Origin: Muricea muricata
Taxonomy: Eukaryota; Cnidaria; Anthozoa; Malacalcyonacea; Plexauridae
Assembly: GCA_963855995.1 (NCBI GenBank)
Contig: OY979717.1
Span: 37,776,180-37,840,179 of the forward strand
Direction: 5' to 3'
Length of the DNA stretch: 64,000 nucleotides
Shown here: positions 10,139 through 21,300 of the stretch, piece by piece
How positions within the stretch are numbered: the first letter of the stretch is position 1
How the letters are laid out: each line of letters opens with the position of its first letter
Made by a program: the position numbers and the translations under genes
The notes under the pieces: model-generated
Database searches by the model: none
Seen by the model: only the letters and a program-made list of their open reading frames with translations
What the model was told of the DNA's origin: nothing

Positions 10139-11685
10139 TTGACACTTTTTCTGGCCGTAGGGGCAAATGTCGTACCAGAGGTTGACCAATCTTTGGTTTC
10201 GTTGCAGTTTTATCATCAGTTCATAACTGTTGATTTTCTGGGTAGTGGAACACACCATCATTTTGATTTGCTTATGCTCGGTACGAACTGGCTGGATTGT
10301 TGTTCAAGTTCTCAATCAAAGCAGCTGAGGCGTAGGAACTTCCCAACCCAGTATCAAGAAGTTCTCTGCATTTGATCCCATCCACCAGCACAACCACCAC
10401 CGGGCAGACCAATGCACACTCTCCAGTCGTTACAAGCAATTGATCTCTTTCTGGTTTCTTAACACATATGGAAGTATGATGTTTCTCACCACACTGTCCA
10501 CATGTATGTGTATCTTGCATTCCTTGGCTTGGTGTTTCATGCCAGTACAGTTAAAACACAAACGTTTGTCACTCAAAATCTTTCAAGCCGTTTCACATCA
10601 CTAACCTTTTTGCACTCAGCTGGTTTGTGATCTTTAGCATCACAATATACAAAAGGGTTAGGTGAGGTAGATGCTTGAAAGGCTTGATCTTTCTCTGGGT
10701 TAGGTTGACTTCGACTACTGGTTTCTTTAGGGTTACGGTTATACCGCTGACAAAGGGACTCCGCAAGTTGAGGGTAATTCCACTGTTGCCACTTGTCATC
10801 CAGACGAACAAGATCTGCTCAGATATCCGGGAGCTTATCAATGGTACCACGCTCAAACCCTCTCATCTCGTCAAGCTTTCCCAATGTTTCCAGTGTTTCG
10901 GCTTGACTTGCAAGTGTCTTGTAGAATTTGTGCACTTTGCTTGGATCAGTTCCTTGAGCCTTGGGTAACTCTAATATGCACTGTACGTGTGCATTTACCA
11001 CTTCTCTAACTTGTTTGTACTTGGTTTTCAGTATTGTTTTGGCTTTCTCGTAGCCTTCCGATGTAAAAGGAAGGCCCTCTATCAATACTTTGGCACTGGG
11101 TACATGTAATTCTCTCAAATAAGATAACTTAGCTACCTGTGTTATATTTAATTTGTCTAACTCAGTTTCATATTGGTTCCAAAATCTCATCTAGTCCAAG
11201 TGCGTGCCTTGGAATTTGGTAATAATCAATTTAGGTAGCTTAGCTCCAGCACCACCACCACTTGCCAACTTTTCTTCTTTTTCAAATTTCATTTTCACTT
11301 CATATTTTGCTTTCTCTAACTCAATCTCTTCTTCAATAGCTCGTTTATGTTTACTTTCCTGAAGTTTTTCTTCCTCTTCAGACTTTATACTACTAGCAGC
11401 AACCTTTGCCTGCTTTGCAGTTTCTTCAAATGCTTCTACTGTATTTTCGAACTCTTGAGTCCAGTTTCTTACCTCGGTAGGGTCCACTTTACTCTCGATT
11501 TTAATTTCTTGTACTTGCACTTTAAATTCATGTAATTTGTCAATAATTGACTCTAACATACTTGCTTGCCTCTTGATTGCCTTAAGATCTTCTGATTCGA
11601 TAATTTTTGATGTTTTCTTCCAAGTTAAATTTCAAGAAACGAAGCTTACCTTCGATCTTTTTCTCAATTGTTTCCAAGTCTGCCA
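10139..11685 (-). pseudogene. BEL/Pao retrotransposon gag-protease remnant
   Basis: Reading on the minus strand from an ATG at 11683-11685, a charged coiled-coil-like N-terminal region (11559-11191) leads to an in-frame TAG at 11191-11193. It is followed by a DUF1759-type gag domain with LPFTSEGYEKAKTILKTKY and VNAHVQCILELP (11190-10819). A Cys/His zinc-knuckle-like segment (CGQCGEKHHTSIC) and a retropepsin-like block with the DTG triplet (LVDGIKCRELLDTG) follow at 10520-10272. The frame is broken several times. The remnant stops at about 10139, beside element B, and no reverse transcriptase or integrase was found. This order is typical of BEL/Pao elements. The copy cannot encode a functional product. 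Confidence 0.8.
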
Positions 11686-11984
11686 TTTTGAATGTTAAAT
11701 CGTTGGTTTAATCTTGTTGTTTCAGTTTAAAATTCCGCTATAATCTCTTGCTTTTCTAATCGAACGCTGTCCTGGCAGGATTGCCAACGTGTCACGAATA
11801 TTCATTTTACTTTTTACTCTTAGAATTACAAAAAATAACCTCTCAAATGTTTAACAAGAACTAATGTTTTTTATATTTCCATTTCGTGTTTGTAGTTATT
11901 CTAGACTCTATTTATTCCCACTCCCCCCTGTTCCCACATCTAATCCCGAAGTTTAGGTTCATCGTAAATCACCATCAATTGCAA
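11686..11984 (-). other. Probable leader and partial LTR of the BEL/Pao remnant
   Basis: Upstream of the gag start the minus strand reads ...GTGACA followed by CGTTGGCAATCCTGCCAGG (about 11771-11795). The arrangement fits an LTR 3' end (ACA) followed by a primer-binding-site-like sequence. The far LTR boundary and a second LTR were not identified, so this is tentative. Confidence 0.35.
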
Positions 11985-12390
11985 GTTTAGTTGCTCCAGG
12001 TTTACCAATTGTGCCAGTAAAAATATATAGTAATGAAATTTAAAATTTACTTTATGCAATGGAAAATCTTTGTCCATATAGACACATCAGCCACTCAGAC
12101 CAGATCCTTCCATTCCTAAATTTACCAGTTGTGCCGGTAAATATAATATAGTCAGGAAGTTTAAAAATTACTTTACCCAATAGAAAATCTGTGTGCCTTG
12201 AGACACAACACGACAAAACGAAGCAGATTGTTTCATTACAAGTTTAATTTCTCCTGGTTTACTAATTGCACCAGTAAAAATATATACTGATGAAATTTAA
12301 AATTTACTCTATGCAATGGAAAATCATATACACTCAACATCAGCAAGGAAAGCATAGAGTGTTTCATTTCAAGTTTAGTTACTCATAAAT
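11985..12390 (-). repeat. Inverted copy of the ~120-bp minisatellite, about three units
   Basis: Reverse-complement counterpart of the array at 4107-4590; the core here reads TACCAATTGTGCCAGTAAAAA followed by TTTACTTTATGCAATGGAAAAT. Copies start near 11990, 12115 and 12240. Confidence 0.75.
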
Positions 12391-12569
12391 ACAGGTGGAA
12401 AACGCGAACGAGCTATAACTTTTTAAGATTTTGTGATTTCATTCTTGTTGCACAAAATTTCTCATGAAATGTAGAACATGCAATTGTTACGAATCGTATA
12501 TCGTTTTAGTTATTGCGGTGAAATGACGTCATGAACTTGGTGCGAAAAGTTTCAAAAATACCTATACTT

Positions 12570-12810
12570 AAAATCATGTACTGCTTTGGAAGAGTATTGT
12601 AGATGAATGAATGGTAAATCTGAAGTTTGCGTTACAATATGATACAGGGGTCTGAAGGTAGAATGCATCATTTTGTTACAAAAATAGAACAAAATGGCAG
12701 ATTTTCCTAACTTGAACTGTTCTATCTTCACAACAAATTATCATATTGTAAAACAAATTTGAGATTTAGCATTCATATACGATGCTATTCCAAGCAGTAC
12801 ATCATTTCAA
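12570..12810. repeat. Imperfect inverted repeat, ~240-bp hairpin
   Basis: The left side (AAATCATGTACTGCTTTGGAAGAG, then GAATGGTAAATCTGAAGTTTG, then TACAATATGATA) is matched in inverted order by TATCATATTGTAAAAC, CAAATTTGAGATTTAGCATTC and CTATTCCAAGCAGTACATCATTT. The arms are about 75 bases with mismatches and the loop about 90 bases. It could be a decayed MITE or a hairpin-forming RNA. Confidence 0.6.
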
Positions 12811-12825
12811 ATGAGTGACAATCAA

Positions 12826-12911
12826 GAGGTTAGGATTAGGATTTAGATTACAGTTAGGGATAGGTTTAGGGTTAGGATTGGGATTAAGATTAGGATTATA
12901 GTTAGGACTAT
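12826..12911 (+). repeat. Degenerate TTAGG/GGTTAG-like repeats
   Basis: A run of variants of GTTAGGATTAGG, GTTAGGG and TTTAGGGTTAGG over about 85 bases. It resembles interstitial telomere-like sequence but is too irregular for a recent telomeric tract. Confidence 0.6.
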
Positions 12912-13451
12912 ACTAGAAAAAATCAAAAATAGAAACAACCCCTAAAACATGAGAGGTATACATCATTTTACATGTAGGTATTTTTTAAATTTTTAGTGTG
13001 AAGTTGATGATTTAGTTTTCTTGTCAAAATATTGAAATTCCAAAAACTATGAAAGGGTTGCAGTACTGTTCGAGATAAAAAGTGATGACATTTTTACATA
13101 TCCTAATATGGCAAATCAAAAGCCTTTGAGACCGACTTGCGGATGAGCTCAAATTAAAGTGATAGAAAGAATTAGAGCAATTGGCAGTTGTTTTTGCAAA
13201 CTGACAGCGTGCAAACTTTGGCAACATTAATATACTCAAGAACTCCCCAATGCAGAGCTTTCGTGGTCTTTTAACAATGCAAAGCTTCTAAATAGAAACA
13301 TAGTCTAGCGTCTTTATCTCTGGAGAGAGGCCCAAAATGAAGGAACATCATCAAATATTTGCATTTGCTAAAACAAGTGAGCATATAACAACTTTAAAAA
13401 AACAGTTTAATTTTGCGACCTCGTCCTCGATTTTAACAATAACCGATATAG

Positions 13452-14546
13452 TCATAAGCAGTCCAGCAAATATACATATGTATTCACGTTGAAATTGAAA
13501 ATGGCTTTTCTATTTCCAATGTTCTTTCTCACCTTAGTTGCGATATTTTTGTTGTTGTACGTGATGCTTGCTTCAACAGTTAAAAGAATTTCTTGCAGTT
13601 TGTCATCTGTAATTTCATCCACACGAATAACGTTGCAATGGGTTTCACTTTGATGTATGTCGACCAGTGCTTGTATTATATGATGTTTCATCAATAAAGA
13701 TAATCTTTTGTCTACTTTCGTTAATAAAGAAAGCGTTAGCATGCACCTTTTTTTCACAGAGACGCGAGAACTGGAGAAGGCCACACTCACTACATTTTAT
13801 TGTCTTTCTGACAGTATGCTCAACCATTGAGTTTGCGCATTTCTTGCAGGATAGGGATCTGTGTGTTGCCAAAATTCCTTCTGGAGGGCATGAAATGGTG
13901 AATTCTTTATAGGTATTGGTGAGATCATTATCAGGATTTGCAATGGTTTGGCTTACTTTAGAAATCTTGGTTTCCTTGTTTATGGTTATATAAGGTTGGT
14001 TAAGGTTAAACTTGCGCAGAACTGATCTTTCCAGCTTGTATGTCTCCCTTGACTGAACTTTCTGAATATCATTTTCCCAGAGAACTAAAGGTATCGAGCC
14101 AGTTTCGTCAATAAGTGTGGTTTCTTGTTTTTTTAAACTTTTGCCTCTGACGTCTACGTGTTCCGATCCCTCTTGGAAGGTCAGTTGACCAAGAACAGTG
14201 GTGGCTCTTCCAGGCATCACACACAGTGGTCGTTGTTGTGGCATAATTTCTTCTGTTGTAATGTTAAAAAAAATTTCATGCTCAGGTGGATTGTCAAGCT
14301 TTGTTCGCTTGTTTACAATGATTTCTTCTTCGTTTGTTCGACGGCTAGGTTTAAGTTGAAATTGACTCAGTTTTACTGGCGATGAGGCTTCAAAGCTTCT
14401 CTTAAAGGTCTCATATTTCTCTGGGGAAAAACAAACAGTTCTAACTGTGCGACTTTCTGTGTGCATTTTCAGGTCAAAATATGGGTTGTTGTTTTGACTT
14501 TGCTTTACAGGCAACAGTTGATGGATATAACCAATAATAGGTATGT
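13452..14546 (-). pseudogene. RPA1/OB-fold-like single-strand DNA-binding protein, last exon, frameshifted
   Basis: From an acceptor at 14547-14549 (TTCGTAG) the frame opens with GYIHQLLPVKQSQNNNPYFD and FSPEKYETFKR (first OB-like domain). A second OB-like segment follows (GQLTFQEGSEHVDVRGKSL, ETGSIPLVLWENDIQKVQ), then a zinc-ribbon-like block CKKC...CSEC. This arrangement resembles replication protein A large-subunit homologues. At a run of seven T on the plus strand (13748-13754, A7 on the minus strand) the frame shifts by one base: the upstream frame soon stops at 13645, whereas the shifted frame continues as LTLSLLTKVDKRLSLLMKHH to 13452. I interpret this as a homopolymer indel, either in the genome or in the assembly. 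The likely role is single-stranded DNA binding in replication or transposition. The assignment is at fold and family level only. Confidence 0.62.
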
Positions 14547-14722
14547 CTACGAATAAAACAAAATTCAAATTTAACAAACATTTGTGTCGTAGCACTGAAT
14601 TTTACAGTATGAAGCATATTTCCATATGTCCAGGATCAGCATATATCAATTGTTGTTGTCAGTAGGTTGGTTTTTGACTTCATGAAGAGTATATATATAA
14701 TTTATGAGTCATACACATTTAC

Positions 14723-17410
14723 TTTATTTTCGTTTAGGGCAGCTTTTTTATTGGCATCTCTGCTTCTAATTGGTAGTGTACGATTGCCTTGACCTTTAAA
14801 GTAATAAACTGTGGTTAATAATAAACTCGGTTTTGACTTCATTATGTACAAGTGTTTTAAATATAATATAATTAATCTATAATACAAAAGAAAATAGACA
14901 ACTACATTTTACCATACACGACAAAAATTATCAACCTGTCCAAGGTTGATCAAAATACGTTTGAACACAGTTAATAGAAGATGGTTAGGCTAGCTGTACC
15001 ACGTGACAATTTATGTTATTCAACCATGCTTTAATGGGTCACGTGGTCCGGTACCTGCATCAAGTTTCAATCGCTTAATTAGATTATATAAAAACCGGCT
15101 ATTCGAAAGTTCAAATATAAAGTGGTTCCTTTTTATTTTATTCCTCTATTTTCGCTATTATTGTGGTTGAATGCCATGGCTTGCAAATGCTATCTATTAT
15201 GCGGTTATTCTAGCAGTTAAAAGATAAGGTTTTTGGTTTTTGAAACTGGCTTCAGCGCGTCCGGACGAGAGTACACACACATTAAAATTAGAAAAAACGC
15301 AAGAAAAGAGCGACAACGAAGACATAAGAGTTGTCGACGAACAATAAAAAACCAAGATATGCATTGAACGGGCAATATGTATCTTTGCGAGCATCATTTC
15401 AACAAGGCAGAATGCATGTTTGATGCACGTGTGACATGTAATGTATTTTCTATAATCTTCAGCGAACAGCACATTCACTGCATGCTATTACTGCAAAAAA
15501 TTAGCTACACGATTCACAATATCTATTTGATTTTTATTCAACAAAATTGTGCCATATACTATAATATATCCATAACATGGTCATAGAAGGCTTATTAAGT
15601 ATTTAAACACATCGTAATATATGACCACACAATCTAACCAGAAATCCTTACATTATATGACCTGCAGTAAGCTAGCAATGCAGTATGTAACTATGCAGAT
15701 GCAATATATATTAGTTCACTGAAATTCTGTATATTTTCCAAAATATATATTCTAATATTTTCCTGCATATAGCATAAAAATTTTTTAGATTTTATCTTTA
15801 ATTAAAGTTTCAATTATCCAGTTCTATCAATAATAAACATTCTAGAATTACACATAACCTGAGTTTTGAGAACTGATGCAGGCTTGATCTACACTACTGT
15901 TCAGTCCAGTCTCGTAAACAAATTTTCACCATTGATGCACATTTAATAATATACTGTCCCATAACAGAGGTAACTGTTGTTGCGTTTGTTTTGCAAGGAC
16001 CACATTCTCCGTACTTCCAGCCTGTGTATCTCATTTTGAGTGGTTTGACTATTAATAGAGTACACAGTCATATTTTATGACAAACAATTGACATCACAAC
16101 CGTGAATTTCCCTCAAAGGGTCTGTGAATTCTGTCCGTATATCGTCTCTTTCAGCTTTGCTCATATCCATGGCAACTTGTACATGATAAACTCATCATTT
16201 CAAACATTTTCAGATTCTTCTAAGTAAATTTTAGACTTGCTTTTCCTCAATATCTTTCAATTAGCCATTCGTCTGTCATACTTGACCTCGGGGCTTTACA
16301 CTCAAACAATTGTAATTTCATCTCCTAGGCTGTTCTTGGTGCCTGAAATTCCAGCAGGACATCCGTACAAATCATAATAACAAAAAACTATACATTTTAC
16401 TAACGAAAAAGGTTTAAAGATCACTTAAATTTAACAAAATACTGTACATCCTCTATTATTTTCCTAGTATTGCTCCTTCACTGATGCAGGCACGGGACCA
16501 CGGGACCTTTATTTTAGCGGGTTTCAACATCATTTTAGAGTCCCTTTGAAGTTTGCGGCCTAGCCTAACCATCTTCTTCTATTAACTGTGGTTTGAACCA
16601 TGAATGTTGTGCTATCCAGATTGTTCGCAAAAGTAGTTGACAACATATTGTTGACATATTGTTGAGACTGAATCAGGTGTAACAATGCTGAGCGATATTG
16701 TTTACAACTGTGAACATTGTGGACAGCAGAACATTGTTCAATCCTGTTTTCATCAACCTTGAACAAAGTTGATAATTTTTTGTCATGTAGCATGTAGCTA
16801 AGTGATAATGCTAAACAGTATAGACTGTACAACGAATTTACAGATGGCATTTGTATACGTTTACTTACTTTGGTGAATAATAAGTTCATTTAAGGCAGTT
16901 TCATCTGATATAAAGTTGTTGGGAGCTTCAAAAAAAAAATATAATTCAGTATGGTTGATAAAGTGTATGAATTTAAATTGGTAGTAGTTAAAACATTTGT
17001 AGTAGGTATAGTAGAACTATGTGTTTTGTAGCTACATGTAAATGATACTTTACTCCAAAACACACAATTCTATATACATCTATAAATACTTACCTTTCTC
17101 CACAGCAACTTCAGGTAGAAGAACTGCATCTGGTGTAGATGCAACTTCAGGCATAATAGCTACTTCTTGGGGAAACGTAACTTCATTTGTGAGGGCTGTG
17201 TCTGGTGTAGATGTAAACGTAAGTTCACTTGTGGGACCTAACTGCAGGTGTAACAGCTACTCCTTGGGGAAATGCAACTTCAGATGTGAGGGCTGTGTCT
17301 GGTGTAGATGCAACTTTAGGTGTTACGGTTGCAGCTGGTTTAGGTTTGTTTCGAGCTTTTCTTGGCTTCTTATCAGTTTTATTTTACTTTGCTTGGAGTC
17401 TACTGAACAT
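14723..17410 (-). pseudogene. Upstream exons of the RPA-like gene (three traceable exons)
   Basis: Exon 1, 17410-17094, starts MFSRLQAK, then meets an in-frame TAA, then a basic segment (KKPRKARNKPKP) and diverged TSTPDTALT / EVAFPQGVAV repeats, with a one-base frame change inside. It ends GAGAAAG|GTAAGT. Exon 2, 16925-16869, is bounded by a T-rich acceptor and GTAAGT and encodes PNNFISDETALNELIIHQ. Exon 3, 14808-14723, follows CCACAG and encodes YYFKGQGNRTLPIRSRD; its donor is GTAAAT. Junction phases are compatible across exons 1-2-3. The 3-4 junction does not fit the phase needed for the last exon, so an exon or a different donor is missing. The intron between exons 2 and 3 holds a 1.6-kb MITE. 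The plus-strand ORFs over exon 1 are shadows. Confidence 0.5.
14966..16590. mobile_element. Non-autonomous DNA transposon (1.6 kb) in an intron of the RPA-like gene
   Basis: Left-end CACAGTTAATAGAAGATGG...GGCTAG is inverted at the right end (CTAGCCTAACCATCTTC...TATTAACTGTG). The similarity continues inward through a GGTCACGTGGTCCGGTACCTGCATC-like segment, giving arms of about 110 bases. The flanks carry GTTTGAA (14959-14965 and 16591-16597), a 7-base duplication (8 with one mismatch), compatible with a hAT-type insertion. Two CACGTG palindromes (15000-15005, 15040-15045) lie in the left arm. No coding capacity was seen inside. Confidence 0.75.
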
Positions 17411-17539
17411 GGTTAATAAAGTTGATTTGAGTTTGGTACACTTTTTATGCAGTTGTTTTTGTTAATATACAGATATATAGAAGTTTAAAATTTGTTAGAA
17501 AAGTTGAGTATTATTGATTATACATTGAATATTCTGTTA
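17411..17539. other. Spacer ending in TTA target site
   Basis: Short AT-rich spacer between the start of the RPA-like gene and the 5.1-kb transposon. Its last three bases, TTA (17537-17539), are the left copy of the target duplication. Confidence 0.6.
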
Positions 17540-17590
17540 GGGGGCGCATCCATATTCATGTTGCCACGCTAAACGTCGAATCGACGCTTA
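17540..17590 (+). repeat. Left terminal inverted repeat of the 5.1-kb transposon
   Basis: 51 bases starting GGGGGCGCATCC and ending CGTCGAATCGACGCTTA, including an internal palindrome GTCGAATCGAC. It differs from the right copy only at positions 5 and 33. Confidence 0.9.
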
Positions 17591-18395
17591 GAGTGGGTGG
17601 GTGGGTTTATGTCAATTGTTTCGACATTTAATCGTGGCAAAATGACAATTTTGTGAAAATTTTAAAGAATTTGAGGTGAACTACAATGTTGATATTCAAA
17701 TAAAGTAATTTTCCCAATATATACATTCATTCCTGCAGTATATCATCCATTCAAAGTCGGTTTATATAAAACATTCTTAAAGACAACTATTTCAACCTAC
17801 ATTGGAAGTTCAAAGAAGTGCTTTGAAAATTAGTGGAAGCACTGTTTCCATGGAAATAAAATCTTGAAAGTTCTTTTCTTTGCAAAAAGACGTGAAGTAA
17901 ATAAAAAGTACTCAAAAACAAGTTTTTTTCAAGAAAAAGAAGGTGCAAACTGAAAGAAGGGGCTTGGTTCATTATGTAAAATCAATATCAAATTGTTGCT
18001 ACCATTTTTGTAAGTATTCTACCATTAATCTACCAACGATGGAAGAGTTTTTTGAATAAATTTGTTTTTCTCTATATTATTAAAAACGTGCTATAAATCC
18101 AGTTTTGAACAACTACATCTGGAGTGAAAAGTTTATATCTCATGTCAATAGTGTAGTAAAATCAGTACTCAGTACAAGTAGAGTGAATTTATATATAGCA
18201 TGAATATATATAATTTTATAAATGGCAGGTTTTGAATATTATACACGTTTTGTTTCATAATATATTTAAAAAAAATAGTGTTCTATCGACATGCAGCATC
18301 TTTATAAGTATTAGGTTTTGATTTCACATATTAAACATTTTTTGTATATTTATATTAAAACACAATTTTGATTCTAATTTGATTTAAGCTTTAAT
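17591..18395. other. 5' non-coding region of the transposon
   Basis: AT-rich leader between the left inverted repeat and the transposase start, presumably holding the promoter. A GTGGGTGGGTGGG run lies at about 17593-17606, and a related TGGGTGGATGGG occurs near the right end. No ORF recognised. Confidence 0.5.
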
Positions 18396-21300
18396 ATGTC
18401 GAAACAGCTAACCTTGTTTGGGAAAAGAGCTAGTGTGGAGGCCTATTTCAAAGATCCAAAAAACGATTACGAATGCTTTGTCAATAGAAAGTGGGAAGAA
18501 ATGCATGAAAAGTTTGGTAGAAAACAAGATTTCCTGAAAGCAGTGTTAAAGGACTGGGATATCATTAAAAATGATCCGAGTGCAGTAAAGAAATATTTGG
18601 AAAATTGCCCGCCTACGTCTAAAAAGATTGCTCGTTCCAGTTTTGTAAACCTGATTTCCAAATCCCCTGTCTCAACTGCTTTTGCAAAGAATGTTAATAG
18701 TAGATCTACTAGCCCTCCTTTGAAATCAACTTGCACATTTTCTTGTCAGCCAACCATTTCTACGTTAAACGTTCCAAATGATCCATCTGATCATGCTCAA
18801 TACGTTGAATCACATGAACTTGAGTTAATCAAGACTTTTATGGTAGAAATAGATTTCAATGAACACAACACATTTTTCACCGACGACATTCTTAATGATA
18901 AATCTCTTTTAAAAACACTTGCATCTTTGTCCTATGCCTGGAATAGCTTTTCTCCATTGAAAAAATTGTACATGGCTTTTTCACAGAAGGCTTGCAAAAC
19001 AAATTTAAAGGCGAGATTGCAAGAAATAGATTCCGTCTGCAGTCAATTGGTGGCTCTGCTGAAACAATGTAGTGAGTTAAAAACAATTTCGTCAATGACA
19101 GCATCTCTCATTAGCCAAACTTACCTGAAGAAACTGGAAGTAATCAAGGAACTTGTGTTTAAAGTTGGGCAGTTGCATATGAAAGTCGCTGATAAAAACA
19201 TTTTAATTGATCAAACAAGAGATGGACGCAAGTTTAATCTCACCAGTCGCAAACCAGATGAGTTACACGAATGTTTTTGCTATAATAATACATATTTAAC
19301 ATGGGGAGAAACGTTCGACAATATCATCATTATGGAAAATTCTGGGATAACTCAACACCCATTATCAACTGACCAATTAAAAGCTATCGCAATCAAGATA
19401 TCTGGAAATATTGTGACGATGCCTGAGGAGACTGGCTGCGTTATGACAAACGATGCACTCCATCAGATTTTAAAACTTATGCCGGTAATGCTTTCGGAAA
19501 CAAAAACTGGTGCAATAATTCTGAATCTTCATGAGTTTGTCTACACACCCTGTGCGATTGAGGCCTTGCTGCTCTGTAGTGACATCCATGACCATACGAA
19601 TAGTGATTCTGAACTTGTCGATCATTCGGACTTGAGTGAGACATCTACTCATCTAGCAGACAACGAAAATGCGAAAACAACTCGTGGCCAACCTTCCATT
19701 TCCTCAAAATTTCTGGACTTGGTAAATATTGCTGCAGATTTTGTCAAACAACACGGGTTTGCTGCCAAAAGTCGCCGTCGCACAGGAACGGGGAGTAGCT
19801 CTGATGTTTTGGTGGTACAAATTCGTGAACATCTGTTAGACAAAGTCCCGAGCTTGAAAGAGCATGGCATATCGATTTCAACAACCAGAAGATTGTTCCA
19901 TGCACCCAACAAAGGCAACGTAGCTAGCCTAAGATACAAGGCCTTGATTGATGCAAGAATTGGCTGTAAGAAAAACAGCTACCGTGAGTACCACTCGGAC
20001 AGTCATTATTTGTTCACACGAAACAAAGAACGTCAAGAATTCTGCACAATGTTCGATGCCGATTCTTGCATACTAAGTATGGATGACATGGCCAAAATAA
20101 AAGTTAGTGCTCCGGCTGTTTCAAGGTACCATCGGATCCGTTGAATCTTCTCTTCATCTGATATGCCGAACCTCAACGACCATGATTTTCCCGTTCCAAA
20201 TTACCTTTTGTACGTGTCTGGAGGGAAAAATACTGGCTTCAGTCGAAGATGATACTGACTATCCCTGCGAAACTGCTTATGATACCACAAAGAATGCACA
20301 CGAAAATATAGACGTGAAATTGGGCAAGGTTGCTAATAATCTGTGGTCTGTTTTGATAGAACAATGCAAAACACAATTAAACGTATACGTAAGTGAAGAA
20401 GATCTTGAAGATGTTATAGCAAACGAATTAACAGAAAACATCGATATTTATCGTTCTAGATTAGACAATGATAACCTCGCAGAAATAGTCAAAAATTTGT
20501 CATCCACGAATTATCTTGATGTTGTATTCGAAGCTATAAGTTCACAATTCCAATGTGACATGATTAGATTAAAATCTAATGGGGCCAAAGAAGTTTTGAA
20601 AGGAAGATATGATTCAAGTAACAAACAGTCGCCATTGTATTACGGATTTGAGGAGACTGAAGGTCGTTTTTATCATGTGTGTTTTCCTAAAGAAAGCATC
20701 GATGCATACGAACACAGTATAACTAATTTGGCAAGTGAGAAGTTGAAACATGATGGACTTGGTCGTCTTCATCTTGACACACCATACTCAGGTCCAACCC
20801 GTCTAATGATTCGGTCGCACAAATATAATTCAACTACTGTGGCAACTCATGTGACCGACCTTTACAACATTCTCAAACCATGTAAAGATGAAAAGTCTAT
20901 TTATATGTTCCTGGCCAATGAAGGACCTGATTTCAACCCTTCACACATAGCGAACTCATTATTCTACTACAGACTTTTCAAAAAACTGGATGCAGACATG
21001 TTGGATTTTATGACATACGCTGCTCGTTACTCTGCATTTAACCCAATAGAGCACTGTTGGTCTCTTGCAAGTAATCATCTTGCCGGAGTAGTTTTTTCCC
21101 CGTTTGTGGATGAAGATACCGTCGCCCTCGCATTGCAAAGTGGTTTAGATGAAGAAATTCGTAAACAAACAGAAAAAGTTATTTTTGATCGAGCTATGAA
21201 TGCTATGGCTAGTCAGCAATGGTATGATCTCAATTTTGATGGTTTCCCTGTTAAAGTTCAACCAGTTTTGGTAAATGAAGACAATTTACTTTACGATGAT

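Noticed and set aside
11347..11535. Phe-rich plus-strand ORF suggesting a membrane protein
   Set aside because: It is the complement of the charged coiled-coil of the BEL/Pao gag remnant.
15197..15586. Short ORFs on both strands
   Set aside because: They lie inside the intronic MITE and lack any motif.
17042..17465. Plus-strand ORFs with repeated SGVDAT segments
   Set aside because: The opposite strand shows exon-like sequence with a GTAAGT donor and in-phase junctions to two more exons, so the plus ORFs are shadows of the RPA-like gene's first exon.
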